64,000 nt of DNA, taken from the NCBI RefSeq assembly GCF_006494775.1, contig NZ_CP041146.1:124001-188000 (forward strand), read 5' to 3'. The stretch comes from Nocardioides humi. Lineage in GTDB: Bacteria > Actinomycetota > Actinomycetes > Propionibacteriales > Nocardioidaceae. This document shows, one piece after another, positions 63,165 to 64,000 of this stretch (position 1 is the first letter of the stretch; every line of letters begins with the position of its first letter). The notes beneath the pieces are model-generated. The model saw nothing but the letters and a program-made list of their open reading frames with translations, had not been told where the DNA came from and ran no database searches. Position numbers and translations under genes: made by a program.

Positions 63165-63238
63165 AATTCGGGCCCAGGACATGCAGTCTCTGCCCAATCG
63201 GCGCACGTTCCGCGGACCCGATCCCCCTTCGAAAAGCC

Positions 63239-63270
63239 CGAAGGCCCCGACCGTCAGGTCGGGGCCTTCG
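63239..63270 (-). terminator. Intrinsic terminator of rpsA
   Basis: Perfect 14-base arms (63239-63252 and 63257-63270) around GTCA, followed on the minus strand by GGCTTTTC. It starts 23 bases past the rpsA stop. Confidence 0.8.
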
Positions 63271-63292
63271 TGCGTGCTGCGGAGCCGGTGAC

Positions 63293-64000
63293 TCAGTTGC
63301 CGCCGGTCAGCTTCTCGCGGAGCGCCTGCAGCGCCTCGTCCGAGGCGAGCGAGCCGCCGCTGGTGTCCTCGGCCGGGGCCGAGGAGTAGGAGCTGGCGTC
63401 GCCGGCCTCGATCTCGGCCTGCTTGGCGTCGGCCTGCTGCTTGACGTGGGCCTCCCAGCGAGCGTGCGCCTTGGCGTACTGCTCCTCCCACTTCGCGCGC
63501 TGCTCGTCGAAGCCCTCGAGCCACTCGCCCGTCTCCGGGTCGAAGCCCTCGGGGTAGATGTAGTTGCCCTGGTCGTCGTACGTGGCCTCCATGCCGTACA
63601 GCGTCGGGTCGAACTCCTCGACGTCCGCGGCGGCGGCGGTCTCGTTGGCCTGCTTCAGCGACAGCGAGATCCGGCGACGCTCGAGGTCGATGTCGATGAT
63701 CTTGACCATGACGTCGTCGTTGACCTGGACGACCTGCTCGGGGATCTCGACGTGGCGCTCGGCCAGCTCGGAGATGTGGACCAGGCCCTCGATGCCCTCC
63801 TCGACCCGGACGAACGAGCCGAAGGGCACCAGCTTGGTGACCTTGCCCGGCACGATCTGGCCGATCTGGTGGGTCCGGGCGAAGTGCTGCCACGGGTCCT
63901 CCTGGGTCGCCTTCAGCGACAGGGAGACGCGCTCGCGGTCCATGTCGACATCGAGGACCTCGACGGTGACCTCGTCGCCCACGGTGACGACCTCGGACGG
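63293..64000 (-). CDS. rpsA: 30S ribosomal protein S1 (N-terminal part outside window)
   Basis: The visible 235 residues contain the end of one S1 domain and a complete last one (GQIVPGKVTKLVPFGSFVRVEEGIEGLVHISEL), then the long actinobacterial tail with FDPTLYGMEATYDDQG and an acidic, helical C-terminal part. S1 binds mRNA at the small ribosomal subunit. The start lies beyond the right edge. In M. tuberculosis rpsA is followed directly by coaE; here about 24 kb separates them. Confidence 0.95.
   Translation of the reverse strand, partial: PSEVVTVGDEVTVEVLDVDMDRERVSLSLKATQEDPWQHFARTHQIGQIVPGKVTKLVPFGSFVRVEEGIEGLVHISELAERHVEIPEQVVQVNDDVMVKIIDIDLERRRISLSLKQANETAAAADVEEFDPTLYGMEATYDDQGNYIYPEGFDPETGEWLEGFDEQRAKWEEQYAKAHARWEAHVKQQADAKQAEIEAGDASSYSSAPAEDTSGGSLASDEALQALREKLTGGN

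Noticed and set aside
63165-63238. Possible RNA gene between the two terminator hairpins next to rpsA
   Set aside because: No structure, promoter or tRNA-like pattern could be seen.
39306-63238. Genomic island with integrase and attachment sites
   Set aside because: No integrase, transposase, tRNA gene or direct repeats were seen at the edges. The block is called accessory only from gene order.

Overview
The window is a very GC-rich stretch of chromosome from an actinobacterium, most likely a Nocardioides or another member of the Nocardioidaceae. This is inferred from actinobacterial marker genes (septation protein SepH, the DUF3159, DUF3710, DUF3093, DUF4193 and DUF4235 families, a ferrochelatase with a C-terminal cysteine cluster, a DUF222 HNH protein), GTG starts, and many genes that seem to be transcribed without a 5' leader. 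About 58 protein genes fill the window almost end to end. I saw no rRNA, tRNA, CRISPR array, insertion sequence or prophage.

Region 1 (1-13 kb) holds, on the minus strand, two exported proteins, a cystine/dicarboxylate symporter, a DUF3105 protein, a thiamine-binding protein, a nucleotidyltransferase, aconitase, an ABC exporter and a YhgE/Pip pair. Region 2 (13-27 kb) is an ordered core block that I recall from Mycobacterium tuberculosis (about Rv2689c-Rv2701c): TRAM-type RNA methyltransferase, KimA-like permease, two TrkA-type K+ regulators, DUF3159, OB-fold, DUF3710, dut, DUF3093, DUF4193 and an inositol phosphatase, followed by ferrochelatase, an MFS carrier, a sugar-lactone oxidase, a SEC-C protein and SepH. 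Region 3 (27-39 kb) has a double-SDR acyl reductase, a rhodanese, a Phd/PIN toxin-antitoxin pair, a GCS2-type ligase, DUF4192, dinB, ptrB, a sigB-like sigma factor and coaE.

Region 4 (39-63 kb) lies between coaE and rpsA, which are neighbours in M. tuberculosis, so it looks like an accessory block. It carries a secreted sugar-dehydrogenase-like protein, an acyl-CoA synthetase, a secreted SGNH hydrolase and two amine-catabolism operons. One (60.4 to 55.3 kb, minus) has an NCS1 permease, an amine oxidase, an agmatinase-type ureohydrolase and an aminobutyraldehyde dehydrogenase. The other (46.5 to 50.5 kb, plus) has gabT, a Glu-type amino acid dehydrogenase and gabD. Together they spell agmatine/putrescine to 4-aminobutyraldehyde to GABA to succinate semialdehyde to succinate. 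Each operon has a PucR-family regulator next to it and repeat-structured candidate operators. serA, a lipoprotein/PKD pair and a DUF222 HNH protein lie between them, and a GlxA-type AraC regulator faces a 40-residue membrane protein at the far end.

The main sequence-level observations are: nineteen genes with a TANNNT -10 box only 6-8 bases before the start codon; a GGAAT-N18-GTT stress-type promoter before the sigma factor; a 127-bp hairpin element between convergent genes; an iron-box-like site before aconitase; and three genes broken by single-base changes in homopolymers (32.6, 33.7 and 40.9 kb), which may be sequencing errors.
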